Source: a bacterium UBA4637 (GTDB lineage: Bacteria; Bacteroidota; Bacteroidia; Bacteroidales; Bacteroidaceae). From it: DNA of 32,613 nucleotides. The DNA lies in the NCBI GenBank assembly GCA_002405875.1, contig DHMR01000061.1, positions 1 through 32,613 on the forward strand, read 5' to 3'. Under the pieces are notes generated by a model. That model had not been told where the DNA came from and ran no database searches. It saw nothing but the letters and a program-made list of their open reading frames with translations. Shown piece after piece: positions 9,512-16,151 of this stretch; within the stretch, counting starts at the first letter, position 1; each line of letters begins with the position of its first letter. The position numbers and the translations under genes are program-made.

Positions 9512-10249
9512 CACCTTCCCCAAGAACTCCTGAAGACGAGGAGATTTGGGATGTTCAAAAATATCCAAGGGTGTTCCTTCTTCCGTGATGTTCCCATCGC
9601 TGAAGAAGAGCACTCGATTGGCTACTTCTCGGGCAAAAGCCATCTCATGCGTCACTACCATCATCGTCATTCCTTCGGCTGCCACATCTTTCATCAAGTT
9701 GAGTACCTCGCCCACCATCTCGGGGTCGAGAGCCGAGGTAGGCTCATCGAAGAGCATCACCTCGGGTGCCATCGCCAAGGCACGAGCGATGGCGATACGC
9801 TGTTTTTGTCCTCCCGAAAGACTGTCGGGATAACTACCTGCCTTGTCAGCCAGTCCGATGCGTACCAACAGTTCCTCCGCCTTAGCCGAAGCCTCTGCGC
9901 TCGACATCTTGCCCAACTCCACTGGAGCCAACATGATGTTGCGCTTGATGGTCATGTTGGGAAAAAGGTTGAACTGTTGGAATACCATACCGATACGCTG
10001 ACGCATGTGATTGATGTCAACGGCCTTGGAAGTAATGTCTATTCCATCAACAAGAATCTGCCCTTCAGAAGGTTGTTCCAATAGATTGATGGAACGCAGG
10101 AAAGTACTCTTGCCACACCCCGAAGGTCCTATGATAGCTATCACTTCGCCTCGGCTAATCGTGGCATTGATGCCTTTTAGAACCTCATTTTCACCAAATC
10201 GCTTATGGAGGTTTCTCACTTCTATGATTATCTCTTGTTTGTCTTTCAT
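9506..10249 (-). CDS. amino-acid ABC transporter ATP-binding protein (GlnQ-type)
   Basis: This 247-residue ATPase powers uptake of a polar amino acid through the fused binding-protein/permease encoded just upstream. Walker A is GPSGCGKST (41-49), the Q-loop is [11 protein letters not shown], the signature is [15 protein letters not shown], Walker B with the catalytic Glu is [13 protein letters not shown], and the switch His is in VVTHEM. The polar amino acid (PAAT) family is indicated by the [19 protein letters not shown] stretch. It follows the permease gene by 29 bases, so they form a two-gene operon. Its stop codon overlaps the stop of the convergent thiD fusion within CTATAG, and no terminator separates the two. 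Confidence 0.93.
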   Translation of the reverse strand: MKDKQEIIIEVRNLHKRFGENEVLKGINATISRGEVIAIIGPSGCGKSTFLRSINLLEQPSEGQILVDGIDITSKAVDINHMRQRIGMVFQQFNLFPNMTIKRNIMLAPVELGKMSSAEASAKAEELLVRIGLADKAGSYPDSLSGGQKQRIAIARALAMAPEVMLFDEPTSALDPEMVGEVLNLMKDVAAEGMTMMVVTHEMAFAREVANRVLFFSDGNITEEGTPLDIFEHPKSPRLQEFLGKVL

Positions 10250-10278
10250 TTCGTCTAATTTCTAATTGTTTTTTGCCA

Positions 10279-11826
10279 TTAGCGCTCGCTTTTGCGAAGT
10301 TTTTTCTCCAACCGGTTGACTCCTGCGGAGAGTGCCAACACGATACCGAGATAGATAAGTGCCACCACACCCAGCGGCATCATAGCGTCGTAAGTAATGC
10401 TACGGATGATGTCAGAACCCTTGGTCAAATCGACAAGGCCGATGTATCCACTGATGGATGTCTCCTTGAGCAGCGTAATCAACTCATTGCCCATTGCCGG
10501 CAACACATTCTTAAATGCCTGAGGCAAGATGACCAGGCGCATCGTCTGACTGTAAGAAAGTCCAAGGCTCCTTCCCGCCTCCATCTGACCTTTGTCCACC
10601 GACATGATACCCGAGCGAATCACTTCCGAAATATAAGCCGCACTATTCAAGCCGAAGGCGATGATGGCAACAAAGATCTTATCGACATCGGCGGAGGCAA
10701 ACACCACATAATAAATGATGAGGAGTTGCACCATCGTTGGCGTACCACGAATAATCGTGAGGTAGAACTGGCAGATGAGATTCAAGATACGATGATTTTC
10801 ATTACGTTCGTGGGTAGCCCTGACTATGGCTATCAACGTACCAAGAGCCAAGGAAAGCAAGATGGCGAAGAAAGTGATGACAAGTGTATTGCCAAGGCCT
10901 GTCAAAAGGTACTGATAGCGTCCGTCCGTGATGAAACAAGTCTTAAACTTATCTGTCAAGCTATTCTCACCAGCAGCAATCGTCTTGCCGCCATTGATTA
11001 CCACCACCTGTTTCACCTCCGTATAAGGATCGGTGAAGCCAATGTTTTTCTTGCGCTCTTCCGTCACGGTGATGCCAGCAATACCCGCATCGGCCTTCCC
11101 CGTCTGCACGGAAGTGATGATGGCATCAAACTCCATGTCCACAACTTCCACCTTTCTGCCGATGACATCGCCAATGGCATGGGCTACATCCACATCAATA
11201 CCCACAATCTTGCCCGCCTGATAGTATTCGAAAGGCTCGAAAGTGGCATTCGTTGCAAATTTCAACGGTTCTGAATCAAGGTGTTTCAAGCCAGATTGAG
11301 GAGAGTGATAAGCTACCGACTGATGTTTCACCATGTGACGATAGACGATAGAATCAATCGCTCCGTTCCTTTGCAGTTCATGTATTGCCAAGTTCAGGGA
11401 ATGTCGCAAACTCTCATTATCCTTGGCTACACAGATGGCCATGCTCGACTTGCCAAATTCCTCGGGCAATATCTCGAGCGAAGGATTCACTCGCAAGAAA
11501 GCCTTGGCAGGAGCCTCGTCAGTGATGACGCAGTCTATCTTGCCTTGTCTCAATGCTTGGATAGCATCTGCTCCTTTCGTATATCTCTCCACCTGGGTAC
11601 CATCCCCATTTTTCTCTAAATTGGAGGCAAGCGCGTCACTTGTCGTGCCGAGCTGCACGCCAATAACCGCCCCCTTTAAGTCCTGGGTACTACGAATCAC
11701 TTTCTGGGCATTTTGATCGCCCCCACTACAGGAAGACAACCCACCTAGGAGTAAAGAAAGACTCAGTAAGATGGACATCTTACCGAGAATCCTGCTAGTA
11801 ACAAAATGTCTTATTAACCTTTTCAT
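10279..11826 (-). CDS. amino-acid ABC transporter: lipoprotein-anchored, apparently circularly permuted binding domain fused to permease
   Basis: One 515-residue protein combines binding protein and permease. Residues 1-33 are a lipoprotein signal ending LLGGLSSC (lipidated Cys 33). The binding domain comes in reversed order: residues 48-165 (DLKGAVIGVQLGTT ... FGKSSMAICVAK ... NGAIDSIVYRHM) match the second half of a GlnH-type protein, and 187-278 (LKFATNATFEPFEYY ... GIAGITVTEERKKNIGFTDPY) match the first half. A normal GlnH-type protein runs in the other order with the break at the hinge. Residues 308-515 are the permease with the EAA loop (EAGRSLGLSYSQTMRLVILP, 416-435) and about five membrane helices. 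The ATPase gene follows. The ligand cannot be read; a polar amino acid is likely. The ATG lies five bases after a perfect promoter box. Confidence 0.85.
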   Translation of the reverse strand: MKRLIRHFVTSRILGKMSILLSLSLLLGGLSSCSGGDQNAQKVIRSTQDLKGAVIGVQLGTTSDALASNLEKNGDGTQVERYTKGADAIQALRQGKIDCVITDEAPAKAFLRVNPSLEILPEEFGKSSMAICVAKDNESLRHSLNLAIHELQRNGAIDSIVYRHMVKHQSVAYHSPQSGLKHLDSEPLKFATNATFEPFEYYQAGKIVGIDVDVAHAIGDVIGRKVEVVDMEFDAIITSVQTGKADAGIAGITVTEERKKNIGFTDPYTEVKQVVVINGGKTIAAGENSLTDKFKTCFITDGRYQYLLTGLGNTLVITFFAILLSLALGTLIAIVRATHERNENHRILNLICQFYLTIIRGTPTMVQLLIIYYVVFASADVDKIFVAIIAFGLNSAAYISEVIRSGIMSVDKGQMEAGRSLGLSYSQTMRLVILPQAFKNVLPAMGNELITLLKETSISGYIGLVDLTKGSDIIRSITYDAMMPLGVVALIYLGIVLALSAGVNRLEKKLRKSER

Positions 11827-11831
11827 GGGTA

Positions 11832-11862
11832 CAAAGATACGGTAAATCAGTAATAAAACAAA
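11832..11862 (-). promoter_or_regulatory. promoter of the fused transporter operon (TTTG-N19-TATCTTTG)
   Basis: On the minus strand TTTG (11862-11859), a 19-base spacer and TATCTTTG (11839-11832) give a textbook Bacteroidetes promoter. Only five bases separate the box from the ATG at 11826, so the mRNA should be leaderless or nearly so. Confidence 0.8.
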
Positions 11863-11878
11863 ATAAATTGTCGAAATA

Positions 11879-11910
11879 TTTGCATATTACAAGTAATATT
11901 CTTATCTTTG
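11879..11910 (+). promoter_or_regulatory. promoter of the small secreted protein gene (TTTG-N20-TATCTTTG)
   Basis: TTTG (11879-11882), a 20-base spacer and TATCTTTG (11903-11910) match the consensus. The chosen ATG at 11919 is eight bases after the box, again implying a very short or absent leader. It also rules out an in-frame ATG at 11868, which lies upstream of the promoter. Confidence 0.75.
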
Positions 11911-11918
11911 CCGAAGAT

Positions 11919-12311
11919 ATGAAACAGTTGGTACTATACATACTTTTCCTGATGGCCGTGGTCTTTGGAGCCCATGGCGAGGTATCGGCTGCTTCTGAAT
12001 CTGCCCAAGCCCCTACCGACAAGTTGCAGAAAGTAGAGCACAAACAGGAGAATCCGGTTGCACAACTAGAGGATGCCTCGACGATAGCTTATCGTGTGTG
12101 TAACAGCCGCCCTGAGCGTTTGGTACCTACGGGCAACATACACGCCAACCCATCAGCAAGTAGATTGCCTTTTCATAAAATCCGATTTTTATCATCCCTC
12201 TTATCCGCTTCATTCGGTGGATGGGAGACACTCCGTCAGGAGTCTGCCCCAATTCACTTTGATGTCGTCAGCAAGTATTATGTCATTTGCTTGCGGCATC
12301 TGCGGTGTTAG
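11919..12311 (+). CDS. small secreted protein of unknown function
   Basis: A 130-residue protein starting MKQLVLYILFLMAVVFGAHG, which looks like a cleavable signal peptide ending near VSAASES. The mature part is Gln/Glu/Lys-rich, then basic, and ends in KYYVICLRHLRC with a C-terminal Cys. I do not recognise a domain; small proteins ending in a YYVxxLRxL-like stretch occur in Prevotella-type genomes, from memory. The start at 11919 rather than 11868 is fixed by the promoter at 11879-11910. It is divergent from the transporter operon and alone in its direction until 12510. No catalytic motif is visible. Confidence 0.6.
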   Translation: MKQLVLYILFLMAVVFGAHGEVSAASESAQAPTDKLQKVEHKQENPVAQLEDASTIAYRVCNSRPERLVPTGNIHANPSASRLPFHKIRFLSSLLSASFGGWETLRQESAPIHFDVVSKYYVICLRHLRC

Positions 12312-12420
12312 CTATATTCTTACCTTATTATAACAAAGAATAAGTTTTTGGGAATCAAAAGCTTATCATACATGTCTGCAAGGCTCTGTCGTGAGATGGC
12401 TTAAGGTCTGTTTCACCTTA

Positions 12421-12428
12421 TAGTTTTG
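12421..12428 (+). promoter_or_regulatory. possible -7 box (TAGTTTTG) for the 12510 gene
   Basis: TAGTTTTG fits TAnnTTTG and would give a leader of about 75 bases. There is no clear TTTG 19-21 bases upstream. The rest of 12312-12509 shows nothing recognisable. Confidence 0.35.
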
Positions 12429-12509
12429 CAAAGGGTAAGATATGACACCATCTTATCCAATCTCAAAAAACAGTTCTATATATAGATATAACAAAAGTAG
12501 AATAGCAAT

Positions 12510-12902
12510 ATGGCTAAAATCGATCATCTAGAGATGGGTGCCAAGATTATGGCACTCGATAACATACAAGTGAAAAAAGGCTTTCTGGGCATGGGATCCA
12601 AGCTCATATACAAGCCAACCAACAGTGTAGTAAAGGTAAAAGAAAAAGAGTATTCGGCTGAGGATGGAAAACGACTGGAAACGATCCTCGCCACAGAGCC
12701 CGAACATATGGAGGAAGCCATCAGTAAGAACCCAGTTTCCCCAAAGGAGATTGGGAACATGAAGTTAGAGGCTTGTATCTCCGACGACCATCAGTTTGTG
12801 GCCGCTCAGCTCCTTGGCTTTAAGGACTTCGACTACATACCGCTCACCGAGGTACACATCTATGAGGGCAAAACAGCCGAGGCATTCGCCCAACTGTTCT
12901 AA
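12510..12902 (+). CDS. conserved-looking cytosolic protein of unknown function
   Basis: A 130-residue acidic protein (MAKIDHLEMGAKIMALDNIQ...) without signal peptide or membrane segment. It contains KVKEKEYSAEDGKRLETIL, a probable helix, and ends with a TEVHIYEGKTAEAFAQLF segment. I do not recognise the family. Coding support comes from good length, a clean frame with typical local codon use, an upstream promoter-like box and a strong terminator 12 bases after the stop. It stands alone between a secreted small protein and a convergent membrane protein, so context gives no function. Confidence 0.65.
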   Translation: MAKIDHLEMGAKIMALDNIQVKKGFLGMGSKLIYKPTNSVVKVKEKEYSAEDGKRLETILATEPEHMEEAISKNPVSPKEIGNMKLEACISDDHQFVAAQLLGFKDFDYIPLTEVHIYEGKTAEAFAQLF

Positions 12903-12913
12903 CCCACCCCATT

Positions 12914-12955
12914 ATCTCCGAGCTTTTCTATCTTAGAAGAGTTTGGAGATTTTTT
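12914..12955 (+). terminator. intrinsic terminator after the 12510 gene
   Basis: ATCTCCGAGCTTTTC (12914-12928) pairs over all 15 positions, counting G-U pairs, with GAAGAGTTTGGAGAT (12936-12950) across a seven-base loop, followed by six Ts. It ends at the stop of the convergent gene and may serve both. Confidence 0.85.
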
Positions 12956-13295
12956 ATTTCATCCATCTAACCACCAATGCCACAGCAGGAATCACACAAG
13001 CCACCAGGTCGGTTAAGGCTGCCGCTACCATCATACTGATATTGGCATGAAGGGTCGTATAGGACTCTGTCGGAATCAGTACACCTTGCATCAACACAAA
13101 GAACACAAAGAATGTGACAAGTTCACGAGTCGTGGCCTTGCTTTTATAATCAAAACTGCGATGGATCGTCTCAAAGATACTTTCTGCAGTTTCTGACACA
13201 AACTTTTGAAAGCCAAACTGAGGAAGATTCCACCCTATGTTATTACCCAAGCCATAATTGGCGTTATTCCATGTCAATTCCATAAGCCTCAACAT
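12954..13295 (-). CDS. small DUF805-like membrane protein, probably shortened
   Basis: The 113-residue protein has a soluble N-terminal part (LPQFGFQKFVSETAESIFE), then FDYKSKATTRELVTFFVFFV, which resembles the Y-x-G/S-R-A-T-R-x-E-F-W-x-F start of DUF805 membrane proteins, and two hydrophobic segments (about 66-76 and 88-108). DUF805 proteins normally continue with more helices and an RRLHD-type motif; here the chain stops at VIPAVALVVRWMK, right where that motif would be expected, so it looks C-terminally truncated or belongs to a short subfamily. DUF805 has no established function. A second in-frame ATG lies four codons in; a TACTTTTG box is upstream. Confidence 0.55.
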   Translation of the reverse strand: MLRLMELTWNNANYGLGNNIGWNLPQFGFQKFVSETAESIFETIHRSFDYKSKATTRELVTFFVFFVLMQGVLIPTESYTTLHANISMMVAAALTDLVACVIPAVALVVRWMK

Positions 13296-13338
13296 TTTAG
13301 TTTAACGAAAGAAAACGTGTTGTTTTCTTTTTCTGCCG

Positions 13339-13346
13339 CAAAAGTA
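13339..13346 (-). promoter_or_regulatory. -7 box (TACTTTTG) for the DUF805-like gene
   Basis: The minus strand reads TACTTTTG, 43 bases before the ATG at 13295. No good -33 TTTG is visible. It is one half of the divergent intergenic region 13296-13676; the other promoter is at 13459-13490. Confidence 0.45.
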
Positions 13347-13458
13347 CAGCTATGATATTTCAGCGCCATGTAAATACTATTACATTCTTGTTAAGATACA
13401 GGATTATCCGATCAAGTTTGAAAATAAGTGGGCTATTTTGCAATTATCTTGACATTTA

Positions 13459-13490
13459 TTTGGAGATTCAAAAGAAAAGCCTTACTTTTG
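13459..13490 (+). promoter_or_regulatory. promoter TTTG-N20-TACTTTTG
   Basis: TTTG (13459-13462), 20 bases, TACTTTTG (13483-13490). The transcript should start near 13495, just before an interrupted small ORF at 13502 and about 180 bases before the DUF486 gene. Confidence 0.75.
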
Positions 13491-13501
13491 CAAGCTACAA
13501 G

Positions 13502-13651
13502 ATGGAAACATATGTATCATAGACAAAGGCACTAGCACTTCTACTGTGCATCTTGCCAGCATTTTTTCTACTTTTCTGCATGGAATACATCCCCAATCCC
13601 CTAGTTTTGGAAAGTGGAAGACGCTTGTCAGAAACTGTTGAACACAATTAA
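13502..13651 (+). pseudogene. interrupted small membrane-protein ORF in the DUF486 leader
   Basis: In one frame the sequence reads METYVS, a TAG at 13520-13522, then TKALALLLCILPAFFLLFC followed by MEYIPNPLVLESGRRLSE and TVEHN, stop at 13649-13651. The hydrophobic stretch with flanking charges looks like a real membrane anchor. An ATG at 13512 in another frame starts MYHRQ and would join the same hydrophobic frame if one extra A were present in the AAA run at 13524-13526. So this is either a small gene broken by one base, a sequencing error, or a chance frame. It sits directly behind a good promoter and ends 25 bases before the DUF486 start. Confidence 0.4.
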
Positions 13652-13676
13652 ATTTCAAAAGAATAAATATAAATAA

Positions 13677-14045
13677 ATGAACGGAATATATACAATCGGG
13701 CTCTTAATTTTGAGCAACATATTCATGACTTTCGCATGGTATGGGCATCTCAAGTTGCAGCAGACTGGAGTTAGTAGCAACTGGCCCTTAATCGGAGTCA
13801 TCGCCTTTAGTTGGGCTATCGCGTTTTTCGAATATTGCTGCCAAGTGCCAGCCAACCGCATCGGTTTCGTTGACAACGGCGGTCCCTTTACCTTGGTACA
13901 ACTCAAGGTAATACAAGAATGCATATCGCTGATAGTATTCGCCGTAATCGCCAACATTCTCTTTCAGGGACAAGGCTTGCACTGGAACCACCTAGCCGCC
14001 TTCGTCTGCCTGATAGCCGCCGTGTATTTTGTCTTCATGAAGTAA
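13677..14045 (+). CDS. DUF486 / DMT-family small membrane protein
   Basis: The 122-residue protein has about four hydrophobic helices, half the size of a usual drug/metabolite transporter, and matches the DUF486 pattern: LILSNIFMTFAWYGHLK (10-26), AFFEYCCQVPANRIG (49-63), FTLVQLKVIQECISLIVF (71-88) and a last helix ending in YFVFMK. DUF486 proteins are inner-membrane and have no proven substrate. Because of the four-helix size it may work as a dimer, like small multidrug resistance proteins (inference). Transcription probably starts about 180 bases upstream behind a consensus promoter, so it has a long leader with an interrupted small ORF. A hairpin with a duplicated left arm follows the stop. 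Confidence 0.88.
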   Translation: MNGIYTIGLLILSNIFMTFAWYGHLKLQQTGVSSNWPLIGVIAFSWAIAFFEYCCQVPANRIGFVDNGGPFTLVQLKVIQECISLIVFAVIANILFQGQGLHWNHLAAFVCLIAAVYFVFMK

Positions 14046-14074
14046 ATGAGTGGTTTCAGACATATCAAGACGTC

Positions 14075-14155
14075 ATTTTAGGGGTATTGCTATACGAAAT
14101 TTTAGGGGTATTGCTATACGAACAATTAGCATTCGTTTAGCAATACTCTGTTTTT
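14075..14155 (+). terminator. terminator-like hairpin with a duplicated left arm (24-bp direct repeat)
   Basis: A 24-bp sequence beginning ATTTTAGGGGTATTGC occurs twice in direct tandem (14075-14098, 14099-14122). Its GTATTGCTATACG core (14084-14096 and 14108-14120) is complementary, with one mismatch, to CGTTTAGCAATAC (14134-14146), which is followed by a T-rich run (14150-14155). Either copy can form the stem. It ends the DUF486 transcript. Confidence 0.65.
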
Positions 14156-14282
14156 AGTTACATATACGCAACTAGCGAAAACCATTCAAGGATATAAGAT
14201 TTGTAAATTTAGGGTATTTCTTGTTTAAGAGCCGTTAAAGTGTTAATTTCAAATGTTAAAACGGAATAAAAAACTATGTCTA
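14156..14282. other. intergenic stretch between DUF486 and htrA, no gene seen
   Basis: AT-rich sequence with no credible frame. The whole gap 14046-14477 holds only the terminator-like hairpin, the htrA promoter and a palindrome in the htrA leader. Confidence 0.5.
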
Positions 14283-14316
14283 TTTGTCAGTATTTCATTT
14301 TTTGACCCTATATTTG
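14283..14316 (+). promoter_or_regulatory. probable htrA promoter (TTTG-N22-TATATTTG)
   Basis: TATATTTG (14309-14316) matches the -7 consensus; TTTG at 14283-14286 is 22 bases upstream, slightly longer than usual. The leader to the ATG at 14478 would be about 155 bases. Confidence 0.5.
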
Positions 14317-14360
14317 CAATCGGTTAGCAGAAACAGCGACAAGAAAAATGACTGACAAAA

Positions 14361-14377
14361 TTGACATAGTCTGTCAA
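14361..14377. promoter_or_regulatory. perfect palindrome TTGACA-N5-TGTCAA in the htrA leader
   Basis: TTGACATAGTCTGTCAA is a six-base inverted repeat with a five-base centre, about 40 bases inside the predicted transcript and 100 before the start codon. It could be an operator or an RNA hairpin; no regulator is assigned. Confidence 0.35.
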
Positions 14378-14477
14378 GAATCATCACGGACAAAGAAGTC
14401 AGTATCTTTTCTATTTTCGCTTACACTGATCAAGGAAATACAGAAATTGAAATTAATAACAAAAAAAATCAATAGAC

Positions 14478-15950
14478 ATGAAAAAAGTAACAAATTATGT
14501 AATGGCTCTGCTTTGCGTCAGTTCACTCGCATTCTCAGCAGGTGCCTTTATGAAAGTAAATGCAGCTCCAGCAGTCACTGCAGCCGCACCTGGTCAACCT
14601 GTAGATCTGACATACGCAGCAGAGAAAGCTCTGCCTGCTGTCGTACATATTAAATATGTCCAGAATTCCAAGACGACAACTGTCGATGTACAAGATGACC
14701 CATTCGGAGGTTTCTTCGATCCATTCGGCTTCTTCGGCAATCCAGGTAATGGTGGCAACGGAGGGACACGCAAGCAGAAAGTCCAGACCCCTAAGAGAGA
14801 GGCCACAGGTTCGGGTGTCATCATCAGCAGTGATGGTTACATCGTCACCAACAACCACGTAGTGGAAGGCGCAGACGAACTGACTGTCACCCTGAACGAC
14901 AACCGTGAGTTCTCCGCTCGTATCATTGGTACCGACAAGACAACAGACTTGGCACTCATCAAGGTAGATGCCAAGAACCTCCCTACCCTTCCTATCGCTG
15001 ACAGCGACAAGGTAAAAGTGGGGGAATGGGTCATCGCCGTAGGTAACCCATTCGGTCTTAACAACACCGTTACCGCAGGTATCATTTCAGCCAAGGCACG
15101 TTCACTCGGTGCCAATGGCGTAGAGAGTTTCATTCAGACAGATGCAGCCATTAACCAAGGAAACTCAGGTGGTGCCTTAGTCAACACTCAAGGCGAGTTG
15201 GTAGGCATCAACGCCATGCTCTACTCACAGACCGGTTCATACGCAGGTTATGGATTTGCCATCCCTACCTCTATTATGAACAAGGTGGTAGCCGACCTGA
15301 AGCAATATGGTAGCGTTCAGCGCGTGATGCTCAGCATCCAAGGCTCAGATGTACTCAACTACATCAACTCACAGAAAGAAGACGGCAAGGATGTGAACCT
15401 CGGGACCAACGAGGGTGTATATGTAGCCAAGGTAGACGAAGACGGCAATGGTGCCACAGCTGGTTTGAAAGAAGGCGATGTCATCACCAAGGTAGACAAT
15501 AAGAAGGTGACCAAGATGGCTGAGCTCCAAGAAATTCTCAACGGCAAGCGCCCAGGTGACAAATTGTCCATCACTTACTTGCGCAACAAGAAGAGCTTCA
15601 CCAAGACCATCACGCTCAAGAACGCCCAAGGGACAACATCTGTCATCAAGACTGCCGACCTCGATGTATTGGGTGGTAACTTCCGCCAGATTACAGCTGC
15701 CCAAAAGGAACAGCTCAACATCAAGTATGGCGTAGAGGTAACCAAGGTGAACAGCGGTGCCTTGAAAGATGCCGGCATCTCTCGTGGATTCATCATTCAG
15801 AGAATCAACGACAACAACATCAATACGCTTGACGACTTGCAAAAGGCAGTGAAGGCAGCCTCAACAAGCAAGGATCCTGTACTCTACATCCAGGGCATGT
15901 GGCCTACAGGCAAGAAGGCGTACTTCGCCGTTCCATTGCAGAAAGATTAA
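14478..15950 (+). CDS. htrA: HtrA/DegP-family periplasmic serine protease
   Basis: The 490-residue protein begins with a signal peptide (MKKVTNYVMALLCVSSLAFS...VNAA), then a trypsin-like domain with the complete triad: His127 in TNNHVVEG, Asp157 in TTDLALIKV and Ser230 in GNSGGALVN. A Gly/Phe-rich loop (75-95) precedes the first conserved strand, like the LA loop of DegP. Two PDZ domains follow (about 300-370 and 400-485), the first with VYVAKVDEDGNGATAGLKEGD. These proteases degrade and refold misfolded envelope proteins. The gene has its own promoter and a long leader with a palindrome. It ends at three successive hairpins before rpoD. DegP and DegQ types cannot be separated with certainty. 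Confidence 0.94.
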   Translation: MKKVTNYVMALLCVSSLAFSAGAFMKVNAAPAVTAAAPGQPVDLTYAAEKALPAVVHIKYVQNSKTTTVDVQDDPFGGFFDPFGFFGNPGNGGNGGTRKQKVQTPKREATGSGVIISSDGYIVTNNHVVEGADELTVTLNDNREFSARIIGTDKTTDLALIKVDAKNLPTLPIADSDKVKVGEWVIAVGNPFGLNNTVTAGIISAKARSLGANGVESFIQTDAAINQGNSGGALVNTQGELVGINAMLYSQTGSYAGYGFAIPTSIMNKVVADLKQYGSVQRVMLSIQGSDVLNYINSQKEDGKDVNLGTNEGVYVAKVDEDGNGATAGLKEGDVITKVDNKKVTKMAELQEILNGKRPGDKLSITYLRNKKSFTKTITLKNAQGTTSVIKTADLDVLGGNFRQITAAQKEQLNIKYGVEVTKVNSGALKDAGISRGFIIQRINDNNINTLDDLQKAVKAASTSKDPVLYIQGMWPTGKKAYFAVPLQKD

Positions 15951-15955
15951 CTTTT

Positions 15956-15988
15956 CACTTTTCGAAAAGAAGATATTTTCGAAAAGTG
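15956..15988 (+). terminator. 13-bp perfect hairpin right after htrA
   Basis: CACTTTTCGAAAA (15956-15968) and TTTTCGAAAAGTG (15976-15988) form a perfect stem with a seven-base loop starting five bases after the stop. There is no T-tract, so it may protect the mRNA end or help termination rather than stop transcription alone. Confidence 0.5.
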
Positions 15989-16007
15989 ACTGACAGAAAA
16001 AACAAGA

Positions 16008-16040
16008 TTTGTAGAGCTAAACAGCTCTTGGTTCTACAAA
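16008..16040 (+). other. nested hairpin between htrA and rpoD
   Basis: TTTGTAGA (16008-16015) pairs with TCTACAAA (16033-16040), and GAGCT-AAAC-AGCTC lies inside it. Its role is unclear; it may be a second, weaker 3'-end structure of the htrA message. Confidence 0.4.
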
Positions 16041-16061
16041 AATTTGATAAAATAGAAAGAA

Positions 16062-16099
16062 AATAGTAGGTATTTACTAAAATATCTACTATTTTTTTT
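16062..16099 (+). terminator. intrinsic terminator before rpoD
   Basis: AATAGTAGGTATTT (16062-16075) pairs over 14 positions, one of them G-U, with AAATATCTACTATT (16080-16093), with a four-base loop and a run of eight Ts (16092-16099). The T run also carries the first bases of the rpoD -33 box. Confidence 0.85.
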
Positions 16100-16127
16100 G
16101 TTATTTCAGACAAAAAGTGTATTTTTG
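16097..16127 (+). promoter_or_regulatory. rpoD promoter (TTTG-N19-TATTTTTG)
   Basis: TTTG (16097-16100), a 19-base spacer and TATTTTTG (16120-16127) match the consensus exactly. The -33 element is the end of the preceding terminator's T-tract. The leader to the ATG at 16152 is about 20 bases. Confidence 0.85.
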
Positions 16128-16151
16128 CAACTACTTTAAATTTATGCTACC

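Noticed and set aside
10273..11274. 333-codon plus-strand frame opposite the transporter gene
   Set aside because: Antisense shadow of a strongly supported gene, His/Asp-rich with no recognisable family.
11868..11918. Upstream ATG for the small secreted protein
   Set aside because: It lies before the promoter boxes and would put 17 residues ahead of the signal peptide.
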